From: Calothrix parasitica NIES-267 | GTDB taxonomy: Bacteria; Cyanobacteriota; Cyanobacteriia; Cyanobacteriales; Nostocaceae | Direction: 5' to 3' | DNA: 64,000 nucleotides | Assembly (NCBI RefSeq): GCF_002368095.1 | Contig: NZ_AP018227.1 | Location: 720,001 to 784,000, forward strand | Shown here: positions 1 through 9,142 of the stretch, piece by piece | Numbering within the stretch: position 1 is the first letter of the stretch | How the letters are laid out: each line of letters opens with the position of its first letter | Translations under genes and position numbers: made by a program | Notes under the pieces: generated by a model | The model's database searches: none | What the model was told of the DNA's origin: nothing | The model's input: only the letters and a program-made list of their open reading frames with translations

Positions 1-304
1 ATTCAGTTATCCAAAAATCAAGAAGTGAATGAATTTCATATTCTAAAATAAACAGTGTTTCTTCTTTGAAGCCATAAGATTTACAGAGTATTTCTTCTAT
101 ACTTCTCATTAGCATACAAGTTAAAAAGAAAATTGGATTATAAACATTACAATGGACGGAATAGGTTTCAACCCAGACAGGTGTAAATTTTTTGGGTACA
201 CCATCCCATTGTTCCGTAGGAGTTTTAGAGAAAAAATTGAGCAGATAAAAAAGTTCAGATATGTTTCTTGAATCTTCAGGTGATTGAGATGACTTAGGGA
301 TCAT
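1..304 (-). CDS. Partial hypothetical protein (runs off left edge)
   Basis: An open frame of 101 codons starts with ATG at 302-304 and is still open at base 1, so the C-terminus lies outside the window. The translation begins MIPKSSQSPED and has a balanced, protein-like composition with several aromatic residues. I recognise no domain. No clear Shine-Dalgarno precedes the ATG and the frame stays open for some codons upstream, so the start is tentative. Its neighbour at 529-1890 lies on the same strand 224 bases upstream of it. Confidence 0.5.
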   Translation of the reverse strand, partial: MIPKSSQSPEDSRNISELFYLLNFFSKTPTEQWDGVPKKFTPVWVETYSVHCNVYNPIFFLTCMLMRSIEEILCKSYGFKEETLFILEYEIHSLLDFWITE

Positions 305-430
305 CGTATCTATTTGGAGAAATTGTACGTTAACAGATTCAGATAATATCCCAAAATTTTACCCAACATCACGCACCATCGATTAATTTCTGTATAAATA
401 ATCAATCTTAAATCTAGAATAAATCGGTGC

Positions 431-485
431 GTGACGGTAAATTCAGATAATTTCGTTACAGTTCATAAGTTACCGTAACCGTCAC
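431..485 (-). terminator. Inverted repeat downstream of the DUF3370 gene
   Basis: GTGACGGT at 431-438 is repeated as ACCGTCAC at 478-485, giving an 8-bp stem with a long loop just downstream of the stop of the 529-1890 gene. There is no T-tract, so its role as a terminator is uncertain. Confidence 0.25.
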
Positions 486-528
486 AGCACCCTACAAAAA
501 TATAAGAATACAAGAATACAAGGAAGTT

Positions 529-1890
529 CTATTTATCTTCGGTTTCTACTGTAAGTACTTGCGGTGGTGTTGCGTCTGGAGGATACAGTAAATCAACTTC
601 TACAAGTCTTTTACCACCGGGTTTCATATTTAATATTGTTAAAGGTTCTCCTTTTTGACCTCTATTTTGTACTAAATGGAGGTAACGAGTCCGAGGTAAT
701 CCTTTATCATCCGTATAACGCACTCTTACCGTACCCCGAAAGAAGACTCGTTTGGACGGATTATCAAAGAAGCGTAAGCCATCTTTGGTTAATTTATCTT
801 CTTTAATTGGTGTTTGCAATGATACTTTTACAGTCTGCGATGTTGAAGATTTATTTAATAAAGGTAGTTGCAAGCTGTACCAAATCCCATAGTTGCCATG
901 AGCGTAATATGCTGTATCTGGATATCTTGCTAGCATTTTAGCGCTTTGAATTTGGTCGGTTCCTAAAGTTCCGCGATGCAGAGTAGCGATACCGTAGGAA
1001 AAAGCTTGATTCGGCTTAGGAATTGTTAAATAAGTTTTTTTCGGACTATCGACAACTAAGGAATTCCATTGAGAACCTTTTGCAACTCCCGATACTCTAC
1101 CGTAAATGATTGGTTTATTTATGTCTTCGGGTGGTGTAGGTGCTTTATCTCTTGGTCCTGCTAAATCACCGTTATTAAGCAAATTTTGCCATTCCTGTAA
1201 CTTTGGGGGACGTTCGCTTCCGTCAGCGTTAGTAGGTGCAAACATTGCTAAAGATGCAGCATGTACTTTACCACTACTCCACAATCGCATTAAGGTAGAG
1301 CGTCCATTTATTGGTGGTTCTAGTTCTTTTACAGGAATTGGTGCATTCATTATCATCCGACTTTTTCCCGGTGGAATTGTTAATTGAGCGGGTATTGTCG
1401 ATTGACGACGTTTTCTTAAAACATCACTGGTTACTCTACTTCCCGGACCTGAAAATACAGTACCAAAATAATTATTTTTTTGGGATGGTAAATCAATAAA
1501 TGGTGCGTCGGGTTGGCTCAGATAACTCGCTGCATGTATTACATTTACAGTCACCGGTTGCGATGTGGGATTGTACAGCATTATCCCCAGGTATAGCGTT
1601 CTTAAATCCGAAGGTGTGGATGCTTTGGCTACGTGATGAGCGAATATATCAAAACGTCCTTTAAAAGGAAAATTCAGGTGTGCTGACGGCACTTTTTTTC
1701 CTTTCTCCCGAAATGTTGAAAGGAGAATTCCTTCTTGGAGAACTAATTCCGGACTGTTGCTGTTAAAAACCGGAACATCATCAAGTTTACCCGGCAAAGG
1801 ACGCACTTGTTGTGGTTGCACTACTTCTACAGGTGCGGGGGTAGGAGTGGTTATTTGAGCTATAGGAAAACTGAGTAAGAATGAGAACAT
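529..1890 (-). CDS. DUF3370 domain-containing protein
   Basis: This 453-residue protein matches the cyanobacterial DUF3370 family in length and in its opening pattern: a short hydrophobic N-terminus (MFSFLLSFPIAQ), a Pro-rich linker (TPTPAPVEVVQPQQ), then the conserved segment around LPGKLDDVPVFNSN. The hydrophobic start looks like a shortened signal peptide, so the protein is probably exported to the periplasm or envelope. The family has no established biochemical role that I know of. It is transcribed alone, and a long AT-rich spacer separates it from hisH. ATG 1890 is the first start in frame. Confidence 0.75.
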   Translation of the reverse strand: MFSFLLSFPIAQITTPTPAPVEVVQPQQVRPLPGKLDDVPVFNSNSPELVLQEGILLSTFREKGKKVPSAHLNFPFKGRFDIFAHHVAKASTPSDLRTLYLGIMLYNPTSQPVTVNVIHAASYLSQPDAPFIDLPSQKNNYFGTVFSGPGSRVTSDVLRKRRQSTIPAQLTIPPGKSRMIMNAPIPVKELEPPINGRSTLMRLWSSGKVHAASLAMFAPTNADGSERPPKLQEWQNLLNNGDLAGPRDKAPTPPEDINKPIIYGRVSGVAKGSQWNSLVVDSPKKTYLTIPKPNQAFSYGIATLHRGTLGTDQIQSAKMLARYPDTAYYAHGNYGIWYSLQLPLLNKSSTSQTVKVSLQTPIKEDKLTKDGLRFFDNPSKRVFFRGTVRVRYTDDKGLPRTRYLHLVQNRGQKGEPLTILNMKPGGKRLVEVDLLYPPDATPPQVLTVETEDK

Positions 1891-2653
1891 ATATCCTTAG
1901 TTTTTTGGTTTCATTAAAGACGCGCCTATATCTATGAAAGTGCCGACCTGCCAATCTATTAATCACAAATTTACACTAAAAATGAATATTTTTATTTGTC
2001 AAAATAATAACCACATTCAATATAAAATAACTAATAAATTACTCCAACAGCCAGTTATCAAAAACTGAACGATAAAACTATTTCAAACAAATTTACCCCT
2101 TCAGTTTTTTATTATCCATACGGAAAAACGATTCCGGTCTTTTATTATTTCAAATCAATAGTCGTATACAACACACAATACTTTTCTCTATATTATTTAT
2201 TTTAATAGGAATATATCTGTACTATAGTAATTATTAGATGATTATTTAAAATTACGTGTAGAGTCTTATGTGTGGAGGGTTTATATCCGCTCAAGTCTCA
2301 AAAAATAGAAGAGATAAACAGTTAGTTATGCTATTTTTTGCATTTAATTTTTGAAATTAATGGCTTATGACTTTGCACTAATCAGCCGCTTGGAATAGCA
2401 TAGAGTTAAAAGTTCACTGTTCTTTAATTTCTCTTAAACTAACAAGTTGCAAATTTACAGGTAAAGTCCACACAGGAAAATCAATATGAATCAAACAATG
2501 TAAAGCAATTTTAAGCAGCAAGTCTTGAGAACAAATTTATTTGTAACGGATAAGCCAAAATTTGTTCGGAAGTAAATAACAATCTTTGCAGCAGAAAATT
2601 TATTATTTAAAATAGGAACACCCTCCATCTATTAAATTATCGGGAGTAGGTTA
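1891..2653. other. 763-bp intergenic region, no gene seen
   Basis: This AT-rich spacer lies between the divergent DUF3370 gene and hisH. I see no sustained reading frame, tRNA or strong hairpin. It must hold the promoters of both flanking genes. Confidence 0.5.
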
Positions 2654-3289
2654 ATGGCGGTAATCGCAGTAATTGATTATGACATGGGAAATTTGCACTC
2701 AGTTTGTAAAGCTTTAGAAAAAGCTGGTGCAACTCCTAAAGTTACAAGTTCTCCAAAAGATTTGGAAAAAGCTATGGCAATTGTATTACCTGGAGTTGGT
2801 TCATTCGACCCAGCAATGCAAAGTTTAAGAGCGCGAGGTTTGATTGAACCAATCAAAAATATTATTCATAGCGGTAAACCTTTCTTAGGAATATGTCTGG
2901 GAATGCAAATCCTTTTTGAATCCTCTGAAGAAGGTGTTGAAAATGGTTTAGGAATCATTCCGGGAAAAGTAAGACGTTTTCGTCCTTCTCAGGAAATAAG
3001 AATTCCTCATATGGGTTGGAATCAATTAGAAATAACTCAAGCAAGAAGTCTTTTGTGGGAGCATTTACCCCCCCAACCTTGGGTATATTTTGTTCATTCT
3101 TTCTATGTTGACCCTGTAGATAAAAAGGTAAATGCAGCAACTGTAACTCACGGTAGTCAAACTGTAACTGCTGCTGTTGCTTACGATAATGTCACAGCAG
3201 TTCAGTTTCACCCCGAGAAATCTTCTAATGTAGGATTACAAATCCTTTCTAATTTTGTATCCCAGGTACGCGAAAAAATCGCTGTTTAA
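2654..3289 (+). CDS. hisH: Imidazole glycerol phosphate synthase, glutaminase subunit HisH
   Basis: HisH hydrolyses glutamine and channels ammonia to HisF, making IGP and AICAR in histidine biosynthesis. The 211-residue protein is a complete class I glutamine amidotransferase. The nucleophile elbow GICLGMQ carries Cys81, and the C-terminal VQFHPEKS carries His186 and Glu188, completing the catalytic triad. The N-terminus (VIDYDMGNLHSV) is typical of HisH. ATG 2654 follows GGGAGTAGG, a plausible ribosome site. rsmD follows on the same strand after 164 bases. No hisF is present in the window, as is usual for the scattered his genes of cyanobacteria. Confidence 0.95.
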   Translation: MAVIAVIDYDMGNLHSVCKALEKAGATPKVTSSPKDLEKAMAIVLPGVGSFDPAMQSLRARGLIEPIKNIIHSGKPFLGICLGMQILFESSEEGVENGLGIIPGKVRRFRPSQEIRIPHMGWNQLEITQARSLLWEHLPPQPWVYFVHSFYVDPVDKKVNAATVTHGSQTVTAAVAYDNVTAVQFHPEKSSNVGLQILSNFVSQVREKIAV

Positions 3290-3453
3290 GCCGTTCAAAC
3301 TGTTTAATAAATTTGTAAGTACCTTACATTTAATTGCCGATGCAAACAATTCAAATTTAATGCAATAATTAAATTCGTGTTTTCTGCTATATTCAATATC
3401 TGGCAGTAAAGGGTATTATTGTCCCTAAAATCTTCAACTACACGAAACTGATT

Positions 3454-3996
3454 TTGTTAAGAATTTACGGAAATCGTCAGCTAAAAACATTACCAGGGAA
3501 GCAAACCAGACCGACAAGCGCGCGTGTAAGAGAAGCCATATTTAATATTTGGCAAGGAAGAATTGCAGATTGTCGCTGGTTAGATTTATGCACCGGAACG
3601 GGTTCTATGGGTGCGGAAGCTTTGTGTCGAGGAGCTAGCCTTATAGTTGGTGTAGAAAAGTCTAAAAGTGCTTGCGGTATTATAAAACAAAATTGGCAGC
3701 AAGTAGCAGTTAACGAGCAAGAATGGAGACTTTTGCAAGGAGATATTTTACAGCAGTTACCCAAACTTAACGAACAGCAGTTTGATAGAATTTATTTTGA
3801 CCCACCTTATGCAAGTGATTTATATCAGCCAGTATTAGAAATTATTAATCGCTACAAGCTTTTAGATATGAATGGAGAAATTGCAGTAGAACATAATCCC
3901 AAATTGTGGACATCACCAGAAATTCCTGATTGGGAAATCTGTCGTCAAAAAGTTTATGGTAATAGTGCTGTGAGTTTTTACTGTTATCAGTGTTAG
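3454..3996 (+). CDS. rsmD: 16S rRNA (guanine(966)-N(2))-methyltransferase RsmD
   Basis: This SAM-dependent methyltransferase would methylate G966 of 16S rRNA during 30S assembly. The protein has 180 residues. The N-terminal substrate segment (RPTSARVREAIFNIW) is followed by the SAM-binding motif LDLCTGTG (43-50), an acidic VGVEKS at the end of strand 2, and the catalytic DPPY (116-119). The start is TTG at 3454; no ATG or GTG lies in frame between the upstream sequence and the conserved LRIYGNRQLKT beginning. It lies between hisH and petG. Confidence 0.9.
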   Translation: MLRIYGNRQLKTLPGKQTRPTSARVREAIFNIWQGRIADCRWLDLCTGTGSMGAEALCRGASLIVGVEKSKSACGIIKQNWQQVAVNEQEWRLLQGDILQQLPKLNEQQFDRIYFDPPYASDLYQPVLEIINRYKLLDMNGEIAVEHNPKLWTSPEIPDWEICRQKVYGNSAVSFYCYQC

Positions 3997-4042
3997 CGAA
4001 GCGTCTCCTGAAAGGAGATAGCGCGTCCCGATAGGGACATAC
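3992..4042. repeat. Small double-hairpin palindromic repeat
   Basis: Just after the rsmD stop there are two compact palindromes: TCTCC-tgaaa-GGAGA and GTCCC-gata-GGGAC. Back-to-back hairpins of this type, with GCGAAGCG and AGCGCGTCCC, are common dispersed repeats in Nostocales genomes. It could also act as a 3' transcript end for rsmD. Confidence 0.5.
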
Positions 4043-4133
4043 ACTCAACAGTTACCAGCGAACAGTTAAAAATTAAAATCAGGGATATTTGAATAATTTT
4101 GCAAATATTTATTGCAGCAATGCTTAAAATCAT

Positions 4134-4166
4134 AATTTAAAAACAAAAGTCCTCTAGAAGAGGACT
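4134..4166 (-). terminator. Rho-independent terminator of petG
   Basis: AGTCCTCT (4148-4155) and AGAGGACT (4159-4166) form a perfect 8-bp stem with a 3-base loop. Read on the minus strand, the stem is followed directly by TTTTGTTTTT, a classic intrinsic terminator. It lies about 120 bases beyond the petG stop. Confidence 0.75.
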
Positions 4167-4285
4167 AAATAAAGCTTTGTTTTCAACGATACAGAAAAAC
4201 AGCAGATTCTTGCTTATCAGCAACGACCTCTAATAATAGCCAGTCAACCATAACCCCATAACTGCTCACTGTTCGCTAATAACCA

Positions 4286-4399
4286 TCAGAGTCCGAGTTC
4301 GTTTCCGCGCTTGTATTGCTCGTAAGCTTTGTAAAATAATCCAGCTAGAGTTACGAAAACTAAACCTAAAACCATTCCATCAAGTAAAGGTTCAACCAT
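4286..4399 (-). CDS. petG: Cytochrome b6f complex subunit V, PetG
   Basis: This 37-residue gene encodes a single-span membrane subunit needed for stability of the cytochrome b6f complex in thylakoid electron transport. The translation begins [20 protein letters not shown] and ends [10 protein letters not shown], which fits PetG along its whole length: a lumenal acidic start, one transmembrane helix and a basic stromal tail. ATG 4399 is preceded on the minus strand by AAAGGAGATTG, a strong Shine-Dalgarno. It is divergent from the cytM-like gene across about 190 bases, and a terminator lies downstream. Confidence 0.93.
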   Translation of the reverse strand: MVEPLLDGMVLGLVFVTLAGLFYKAYEQYKRGNELGL

Positions 4400-4588
4400 T
4401 ACAATCTCCTTTTGGCAATTAATTTCATATTTGTTTACTGTTTTTCATTTTATCAAATAAGACACCCTATAGCCCTCCCAGAGAGAATTAGAGCTATATT
4501 TTAGGTGCTAAAAATGGCTATAGACGCTTGCAGAGACAGTCAAGAACTTTTAAGCTATGTGTATGAAATGAAATATTTTTTGTAGACA

Positions 4589-4984
4589 TTGACTTTGACA
4601 GCAAACCTTTTGGATAACCAGATTACCAAACCTGACACTTTAATAGGGCGAATCGCGTTCTTTTTATTAGCGATTTTGCTCACAATCGCGTTCTTGATTT
4701 TTGCTGTAAATATGGTAAGAACTTCCGACCCCTATATTAAAAATGTTCTTTCTAAGACAGGAAATCCTATTCAAGGACATGCGATTTTTCAAATTAACTG
4801 TGCTGGGTGTCATGGTTTGGAAGCAACGGGAAGCGTGGGACCTTCTTTACAAGCGGTATCTAAACGTAAATCTCGTTATGGACTAATACACCAAGTTATT
4901 AGCGGAGAGACCCCTCCAATGCCTAAATTTCAGCCTAATACTAAGGAAATGGCTGATTTATTAAGCTATCTTGAAACGCTTTAG
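4589..4984 (+). CDS. cytM: Membrane-anchored c-type cytochrome, CytM-like
   Basis: This is a 131-residue monoheme cytochrome. A single transmembrane segment (about residues 22-42) anchors it, the heme motif is CAGCH (71-75), and the likely distal ligand is Met111 in TPPMPKF. The C-terminus EMADLLSYLETL matches cyanobacterial cytochrome cM, a low-abundance protein linked to control of photosynthesis versus respiration. An in-frame TAG lies at 4583-4585, so translation cannot start upstream of TTG 4589, which I take as the start. It is divergent from petG, another electron-transport gene. The family call is confident; identity as cytM rather than a paralogue is less so. Confidence 0.82.
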   Translation: MTLTANLLDNQITKPDTLIGRIAFFLLAILLTIAFLIFAVNMVRTSDPYIKNVLSKTGNPIQGHAIFQINCAGCHGLEATGSVGPSLQAVSKRKSRYGLIHQVISGETPPMPKFQPNTKEMADLLSYLETL

Positions 4985-5107
4985 AGTTGAGCTATAGAGC
5001 TTGAAAAAATGAGGACATAAGGCTGAGATTATAAATAGTTCATGTATACTATTTTCTCTATGTACTATATTGTATTAAGCTAAAATTTGAGACTGATAAT
5101 TCAAAAT

Positions 5108-5893
5108 CTAAAATTGCTTACCTTTGAATTTTGAGAATAGACTGATTGCTATGAGTAGGAAAACGCCTGATAATGCTACTATTTTCAAGTGTGAATTTTC
5201 CCAATGTTTAACTGCGATCGCAATTAATGCCCATGCTGTAACACCGCTGTAGGTAACATCTTGGCGCTGAGCAAGTGCGAGAGTCGCGATGAATGTGGCA
5301 ATGATTACCATAATTGCAGTCCAGTTTTCCGCTGAGATACCGAAACCGTTCCAATTGTTAATATGTAAAGCACTTGCGATATTAACGATAGTAGCAACGC
5401 TTATCCAACCAAGATAAATACCTACGGGATAGCGAATAAACCATTTTTCACTACGAGACACAGGTGTAGTTCCAATTCCCAAGCGCAGATAAATAATTAT
5501 CAAAGGTATTAAAATCCACAGCATTGCGATAACTGATGCAGCGAAATACCGAGATAAAAATAGATATACCCAAACGCTTTGAGCGACAGATGCAATAGTT
5601 AATAGATATCCGATTTTGCGTAAACTGGGATTCTCTCGTTGAGAAGGTAAAACTTGATAGATTGCCAAAGCGAATAATCCAAGGTAAATTAATCCCCATA
5701 TAGCAAAGGCATAATTAGCGGGAACGATTAGAACGTCTTTAAATAAGGTGTTTGATACTCCTCCAATAGTAAGTCCGTTAAGTGGGAAGATATTTGATAA
5801 AACGTTAACGATAAAAGCTAGTACTACAGCAGCTAGAGTGATAAATTGCCGTACAGTATCTTTAGAATTAGAATTACTAGTTGAATCTTGCAT
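5108..5893 (-). CDS. TspO/MBR-related tryptophan-rich membrane protein
   Basis: This 261-residue integral membrane protein has about seven hydrophobic segments. It carries features of the tryptophan-rich sensory protein (TspO-like) group as annotated in cyanobacteria: PANYAFAIWGLIYLGLFALA near residues 58-77, a Trp/Tyr-rich loop around VWVYLFLSRYF, and NNWNGFGISAENW. A soluble polar N-terminus of about 14 residues precedes the first helix. TspO proteins bind porphyrins or related ligands and influence stress responses; the ligand of this longer version is unknown. It is a monocistronic gene on the minus strand, with one HIP1 octamer inside (5214). Confidence 0.7.
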   Translation of the reverse strand: MQDSTSNSNSKDTVRQFITLAAVVLAFIVNVLSNIFPLNGLTIGGVSNTLFKDVLIVPANYAFAIWGLIYLGLFALAIYQVLPSQRENPSLRKIGYLLTIASVAQSVWVYLFLSRYFAASVIAMLWILIPLIIIYLRLGIGTTPVSRSEKWFIRYPVGIYLGWISVATIVNIASALHINNWNGFGISAENWTAIMVIIATFIATLALAQRQDVTYSGVTAWALIAIAVKHWENSHLKIVALSGVFLLIAISLFSKFKGKQF

Positions 5894-6083
5894 AGAATTT
5901 TGACAAGCTCGCTTACTCTCTATGCTTGATAGCCTATATTGTCTTGGGATAAATATTCAAATTTTATTAAAGTCTTTATGATTTTAATTTTGATTTACAT
6001 AGATACAACTAATATCAAGAGATTAATATCGAGAAATTAATACTAAGAACATATTTAGCTTTCTTTACTTTACAACAGATGAA

Positions 6084-6422
6084 TTATGAAGCTGCAAATT
6101 CCGAAATTCTTCTTTCCTCAAAACTTCTAAAAGCCAAAACCACTTTATCTTTGGGAATTCCTTGAGCTAAGAAATCTACAGCTACACCTTCTTCAGTACC
6201 ATCATGCTGAATCCAAAGTTTATTATCAATGATATCTATATGTATTAAAGTACCATAAATGCGATAACCATTTTGCCATCCAGCTTCCACCAATAAATAT
6301 CTATCTCTCGTTCTATCAAATACCAATTCTACTTGTACATTCTCATCATTATCTAAAAAATTAGCGTAATCTTGCAGTACTTTTTCGACAATATTACGGT
6401 ATTTATTATTTAACGAATCCAT
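6084..6422 (-). CDS. xisI: XisI family protein
   Basis: The protein has 112 residues and matches XisI, first known as a controlling factor for excision of the fdxN element in Anabaena heterocysts. It begins MDSLNNKYRNIVEKVL and contains the family signature around RYLLVEAGWQNGYRIYG and DGTEEGVAVDFLAQGIPKDKVVLAF. The ATG lies inside the last codons of xisH (13-base overlap), so translation is probably coupled and the two act together. No xisF-type recombinase is present in the window, so a role in DNA excision here is not supported. Confidence 0.9.
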   Translation of the reverse strand: MDSLNNKYRNIVEKVLQDYANFLDNDENVQVELVFDRTRDRYLLVEAGWQNGYRIYGTLIHIDIIDNKLWIQHDGTEEGVAVDFLAQGIPKDKVVLAFRSFEERRISEFAAS

Positions 6423-6829
6423 CTGACAATTTCCTCCTTATTAATATCGAAGGTGAATAAACGAATAATCCCATCTTCAAGTAGAATTTGACCTGCTTCT
6501 TCTTCAAAAACTCTTCTACGAGTATCTTCACTAACTGCAAGATAAAGAATATATTCTGGATAATAGCGTTTTAATAAAGGAGCATACAAAATAAACTGAC
6601 CAACTGCTTGTTCTAAATCTTTCATATCGGAAGCACCGATAAAGCTTTTTACCTCAACCGCTATTTTTTCAACCCCTCTTTCTGCTGCTAAAAATCGCTC
6701 TGCACCTAAATCAACAAAAAGATTTCTTCCACGAGCTAAACGAATCCGTAATGGGTCATGGGTAATCGTCCAACCATCTTTAATTAAAGACTTTTTTACA
6801 GTTTCATGATATTTATCTTTTGCTGGCAT
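6410..6829 (-). CDS. xisH: XisH family protein
   Basis: This 139-residue protein is the partner of XisI. It has the layout of a PD-(D/E)XK nuclease fold: Asp40 in FVDLGAE, the pair Glu59-x-Lys61 in VEVKSF, and a following helix with Gln residues (LEQAVGQF). The N-terminus (MPAKDKYHETVKKSLIKDGW) is typical of XisH. It is first in a two-gene operon with xisI. Many cyanobacteria carry multiple xisH/xisI pairs far from any excision element, and their function there is unresolved. Confidence 0.9.
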   Translation of the reverse strand: MPAKDKYHETVKKSLIKDGWTITHDPLRIRLARGRNLFVDLGAERFLAAERGVEKIAVEVKSFIGASDMKDLEQAVGQFILYAPLLKRYYPEYILYLAVSEDTRRRVFEEEAGQILLEDGIIRLFTFDINKEEIVRWIR

Positions 6830-6906
6830 AATTATATATTGATTTACGGCTATGATTCGCAGATAAATTTGAAAAAAATATTACGATAAATGCTTCTAAA
6901 TTAATT

Positions 6907-7098
6907 ATGAATGCAGACGAGTTAGTAGTTCGATATGATGAAGGAGAACGAAACTTTAATGGTATTAAATTATATATCCAAGATGTTGATATTCCCGAAG
7001 ATATTATCTGTCGTCATGGAAATTTGATTTGGAATACTATTATGCCAGATAAGACTATTAAAAAAAGTCCTTACATTGGTATCTTCCCCGGACGTTAA
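6907..7098 (+). CDS. Minimal pentapeptide-type protein lacking repeats
   Basis: A 63-residue ORF. Its start (MNADELVVRYDEGERNFNG) matches the N-terminal cap of the pentapeptide proteins at 12872 and 25500 in this window. Its end (NLIWNTIMPDKTI) matches the C-terminal tail motif NTxMPDGxI of the same proteins. The A(D/N)LxX repeats that normally lie between are absent. It is either a small functional cap-only protein or the product of internal deletion. It sits 77 bases from xisH (divergent) and is convergent with the ABC transporter gene. Confidence 0.6.
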   Translation: MNADELVVRYDEGERNFNGIKLYIQDVDIPEDIICRHGNLIWNTIMPDKTIKKSPYIGIFPGR

Positions 7099-7123
7099 AT
7101 ATATTTTTATAATTATCTAAATG

Positions 7124-8845
7124 TTAACTAAACTGTCTTGCGTAAAATCTTGCATACCGACGCTCAAAAGCCAATAATTCATCATGGGTACCCGACTCCA
7201 CCACTTCCCCATGTTCCATTACTAAAATTCTGTCGCATTTCCTCACCGTACTCAAACGATGAGCAATGATAAACACCGTCCGATTCACCATCAATCTTTC
7301 CAAAGCTTCCTGTACCAAAGCTTCCGATTCCGAATCTAAAGCAGATGTCGCTTCATCTAATATCAAAATTCTCGGATTTAATAATACAGCACGAGCTATC
7401 GCTATCCTCTGTCTTTGACCACCAGATAATTTCGCTCCTCTTTCCCCAACCACTGTATAATAACCATCGGGCATTTGACTGATAAAATCGTGAGCGTTAG
7501 CAACTTTTGCTGCTTCCTCAACAGCTTCCATATCAAATTCATTTTGTCCAAAAGCAATATTCCCAGCAATCGTACCCGAGAACATGATAGTTTCTTGAGG
7601 GACTATCCCAATTTGTCTTCTCAAACTATTGAGAGTAACGTCTTTTATCTCAACTCCATCAATTAATATTTCACCTTTTGTAACATCATAAAATCTTGGT
7701 AAAAGATTAACAAAAGTAGTTTTACCAGCACCAGAAGCACCAACTAGAGCAACTGCTTCCCCTGGCATTACTAATAAGTTAATATTGTTAATTACGGGTT
7801 TATCTGCTTCGTAAGCAAAGCTAACGTTACGATACTCGACCTTACCCGTAACAGTCGGTAAAGGAATTGCATTTGGTTTTTCAACTACTGCTGGTTTAAT
7901 TGCTAATAATTCAAAAACTCTATCAACAGAAGCTTCCCCTTCCTTAAACAAATTATAATTATTAGTAGTATGGCTTACCGGGTCAATTAATAAAGCTGCT
8001 GCTGATAGATAACTAAAAAAAGTTCCAACGGTAATATTATCTAAAGAAATCTGCCAAGCTGCAAAAAACAGCAATAATATAAAACTTAGTGCTTGTAAAA
8101 ATCCAATAGTGGGAATTTGAATCGCTTTTAATCTCTCCGTATTATATTTAGCTCTTAATGTACCTTCTGCTTCCTTACTAAACCGAGCAATTTCATAATT
8201 TTCAGCAGCAAAAGCTTGAATAATCCGAATTCCACCAAACACTTCCGTTAAAATTGCCGATAAATCCGATACTTGATTTTGGCTTTGTCGAGAATACTTT
8301 TGTAAACGATTCCCAAACCAACCAATCAAAACTCCCATCAACGGAGCAATTACTAAAGTTGCTAAAGTTAATTGCCAACTCAGGTAAATCATATAGATGG
8401 GAATTGCAATTAACTGTAATGACGAAGGGATAAAGTCGTGAAACATCTTGTGGACAACTTCCCCTACTCTATCTACATCTTCGGTGAGTCGATAAGATAA
8501 ATCCCCAGCTTTTGCAGTTTCAAAATACGATAAATTCAACTTTTGGAGATGAGCGTAAACCTGTTTGCGGAGATGATAAGCTACCCTTAAAGCAGCTTTC
8601 GCCATATAAATATCTTGAATTGACTGAAAAAATCCTCTAATTAAGAAAACCACAGCTAAAATAACCGCTAGCTTGGCTATCTCTAAAACATTACCTTCCC
8701 CAAAAGGAGCGGATAACTGTTCCACAAGCTTTATTAATCCCAATGTTGCAATCACATATCCGATAATTCCCACGAAACCCTTGACGATAGTTTGCCATTG
8801 GGGACGGATATAAGGTGAAAGTTGCCAGTAATTAGAGCGATTCAA
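7124..8845 (-). CDS. ABC exporter, fused permease/ATPase (MsbA type)
   Basis: A 573-residue half-transporter that should act as a homodimer in the cytoplasmic membrane. The first 310 or so residues hold six membrane helices of the ABC exporter type. The ATPase domain follows, with Walker A GASGAGKT (369-376), signature LSGGQ (473-477), Walker B ILILDE (493-498) and switch His529 in IIAHR. The sequence resembles lipid or polysaccharide flippases of the MsbA/HepA group, but nothing nearby identifies the substrate. It is monocistronic. The upstream region is rich in repeats. Confidence 0.88.
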   Translation of the reverse strand: MNRSNYWQLSPYIRPQWQTIVKGFVGIIGYVIATLGLIKLVEQLSAPFGEGNVLEIAKLAVILAVVFLIRGFFQSIQDIYMAKAALRVAYHLRKQVYAHLQKLNLSYFETAKAGDLSYRLTEDVDRVGEVVHKMFHDFIPSSLQLIAIPIYMIYLSWQLTLATLVIAPLMGVLIGWFGNRLQKYSRQSQNQVSDLSAILTEVFGGIRIIQAFAAENYEIARFSKEAEGTLRAKYNTERLKAIQIPTIGFLQALSFILLLFFAAWQISLDNITVGTFFSYLSAAALLIDPVSHTTNNYNLFKEGEASVDRVFELLAIKPAVVEKPNAIPLPTVTGKVEYRNVSFAYEADKPVINNINLLVMPGEAVALVGASGAGKTTFVNLLPRFYDVTKGEILIDGVEIKDVTLNSLRRQIGIVPQETIMFSGTIAGNIAFGQNEFDMEAVEEAAKVANAHDFISQMPDGYYTVVGERGAKLSGGQRQRIAIARAVLLNPRILILDEATSALDSESEALVQEALERLMVNRTVFIIAHRLSTVRKCDRILVMEHGEVVESGTHDELLAFERRYARFYARQFS

Positions 8846-9030
8846 ACTGATAGTCCCATTCTTTATTTACCAATCTTCAGACGGTATCAGCTTTGTGGTA
8901 GTTTCTCAAATAATTTCCCGATACAGTTTTTGGGAATTGGTAATTGGGATTGAATTTACAATAAAGTCTTGATTTATTAAAAGTATGGGATAAGGAGAAA
9001 TTTTGTCGCGATTAATTTGTCTTGAGATAA

Positions 9031-9135
9031 AAATTGTGGTATTGTAAAATTATTATGGGAGAAGGTGCGCCTATATATGGTCTGTTTTTCAATAAGTGAA
9101 CGGGTAAAATCAATTCTCTTCAATATTTATCCTTT
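9031..9135 (+). repeat. Direct repeat copy 1 (105 bp)
   Basis: This begins AAATTGTGGTATTGTAAAAT, continues through GTGCGCCTATATAT, CTGTTTTT and GAACGGGTAAAATCAA, and ends near TTTATCCTTTC. A near-identical copy lies exactly 370 bases downstream at 9401. The MITE at 9143-9310 sits between the copies. Confidence 0.85.
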
Positions 9136-9142
9136 CAGAACT

